Shown: positions 63,657-64,000 of the stretch, piece by piece
Position numbering within the stretch: position 1 is the stretch's first letter
Layout: every line of letters begins with the position of its first letter
Source: Sequoia sempervirens
Taxonomy: Eukaryota > Streptophyta > Pinopsida > Cupressales > Cupressaceae
Reading direction: 5' to 3'
Assembly: GCA_007258455.2 (NCBI GenBank)
Contig: VDFB02270651.1
Location: 489,622,711 to 489,686,710, forward strand
DNA length: 64,000 nt
The notes under the pieces: model-generated
Seen by the model: the letters and a program-made list of their open reading frames with translations, nothing else
Database searches by the model: none
Told to the model about the DNA's origin: nothing
Translations under genes and position numbers: made by a program

Positions 63657-64000
63657 TAGATAATCCACATAATATGCCAATGCCATTAAAACTTGTAGAA
63701 ATAGGATTAAGCCCAATATCTATGGTTTGAGGGAAACATTATGAAAATATCAGCATTTAACATCAAATTCCATGACAACTGCCATAAAATAAACTATAGA
63801 TTCTACCCAAAATTGGACCAAAAACTAGGCTCGTCATGGGTTACTAAGGCACAAGTATGTCTAAATAAGTGTTTTTCATCTCATTTCAGCCCCCAATCAT
63901 CAAGTTCACTTATTCAAGCATTCTGAAACTAACATTTGAGCACTTTGTATCATCAAATCAAGCATTAATCAAGCATTCAAAGGTAGCCATTGACATATCT
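63657..64000. other. Unmatched right end
   Basis: AT-rich, not duplicated in the window, no gene recognised. The homology with copy 1 stops sharply at its left edge. Confidence 0.5.

Overview
This is nuclear DNA from a large-genome seed plant. It is AT-rich, has almost no host genes, and consists mostly of nested, decayed LTR retrotransposons and their noncoding debris. The gag, protease and reverse-transcriptase types and the tRNA-iMet and Athila/Tat-type primer-binding sites are plant types. The very long LTRs and heavy decay would suit a gymnosperm, but the sequence alone does not prove the species group. I saw no bacterial genes, operons, CRISPR array, tRNA or rRNA.

The main structure is a direct segmental duplication. 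Copy 1 runs from the left edge (or beyond) to 27843. Copy 2 runs from 33733 (or earlier) to 63656. A single-copy stretch of 5.9 kb (27844-33732) separates them, and 63657-64000 is again unmatched. Each copy holds, in the same order: a noncoding repeat block; an LTR element with target-site duplication ATTAA; a 73-bp tandem array; a 45-bp tandem array; a broken plus-strand plant mobile domain (PMD) gene; a long noncoding block; minus-strand relics of a non-autonomous Ty3/gypsy element (Lys-rich frame, G-patch-like ORF, gag, Athila/Tat-type PBS); and a 4-kb solo LTR with target-site duplication ATAAG inside that element's LTR.

The copies differ by later events that can be ordered. The ATTAA element is a solo LTR in copy 1 (3321-4719) but complete in copy 2 (37709-42872), where it encodes gag-protease plus a hydrophobic tail and no reverse transcriptase. 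Only copy 1 carries a 9.0-kb gag-only element with 3.2-4.2-kb LTRs (18618-27648, target-site duplication AGGAA). Only copy 2 carries a 6.1-kb Ty3/gypsy element with gag, PR, RT, RNase H and integrase relics (44336-50387), sitting inside the 45-bp array. Copy 1 lost 723 bp of the PMD gene and has no counterpart of a 669-bp segment present in copy 2.

No reading frame here looks like an intact functional gene. Most nonsense codons fit C-to-T change at CAG, CAA or CGA codons, and four such changes are seen directly by comparing the two copies. The PMD gene lies antisense to a gag-bearing, PBS-bearing element and next to tandem arrays. This resembles the antisense extra-ORF layout known from some Tat-lineage Ty3/gypsy elements, and is the most interesting biological reading of the locus.
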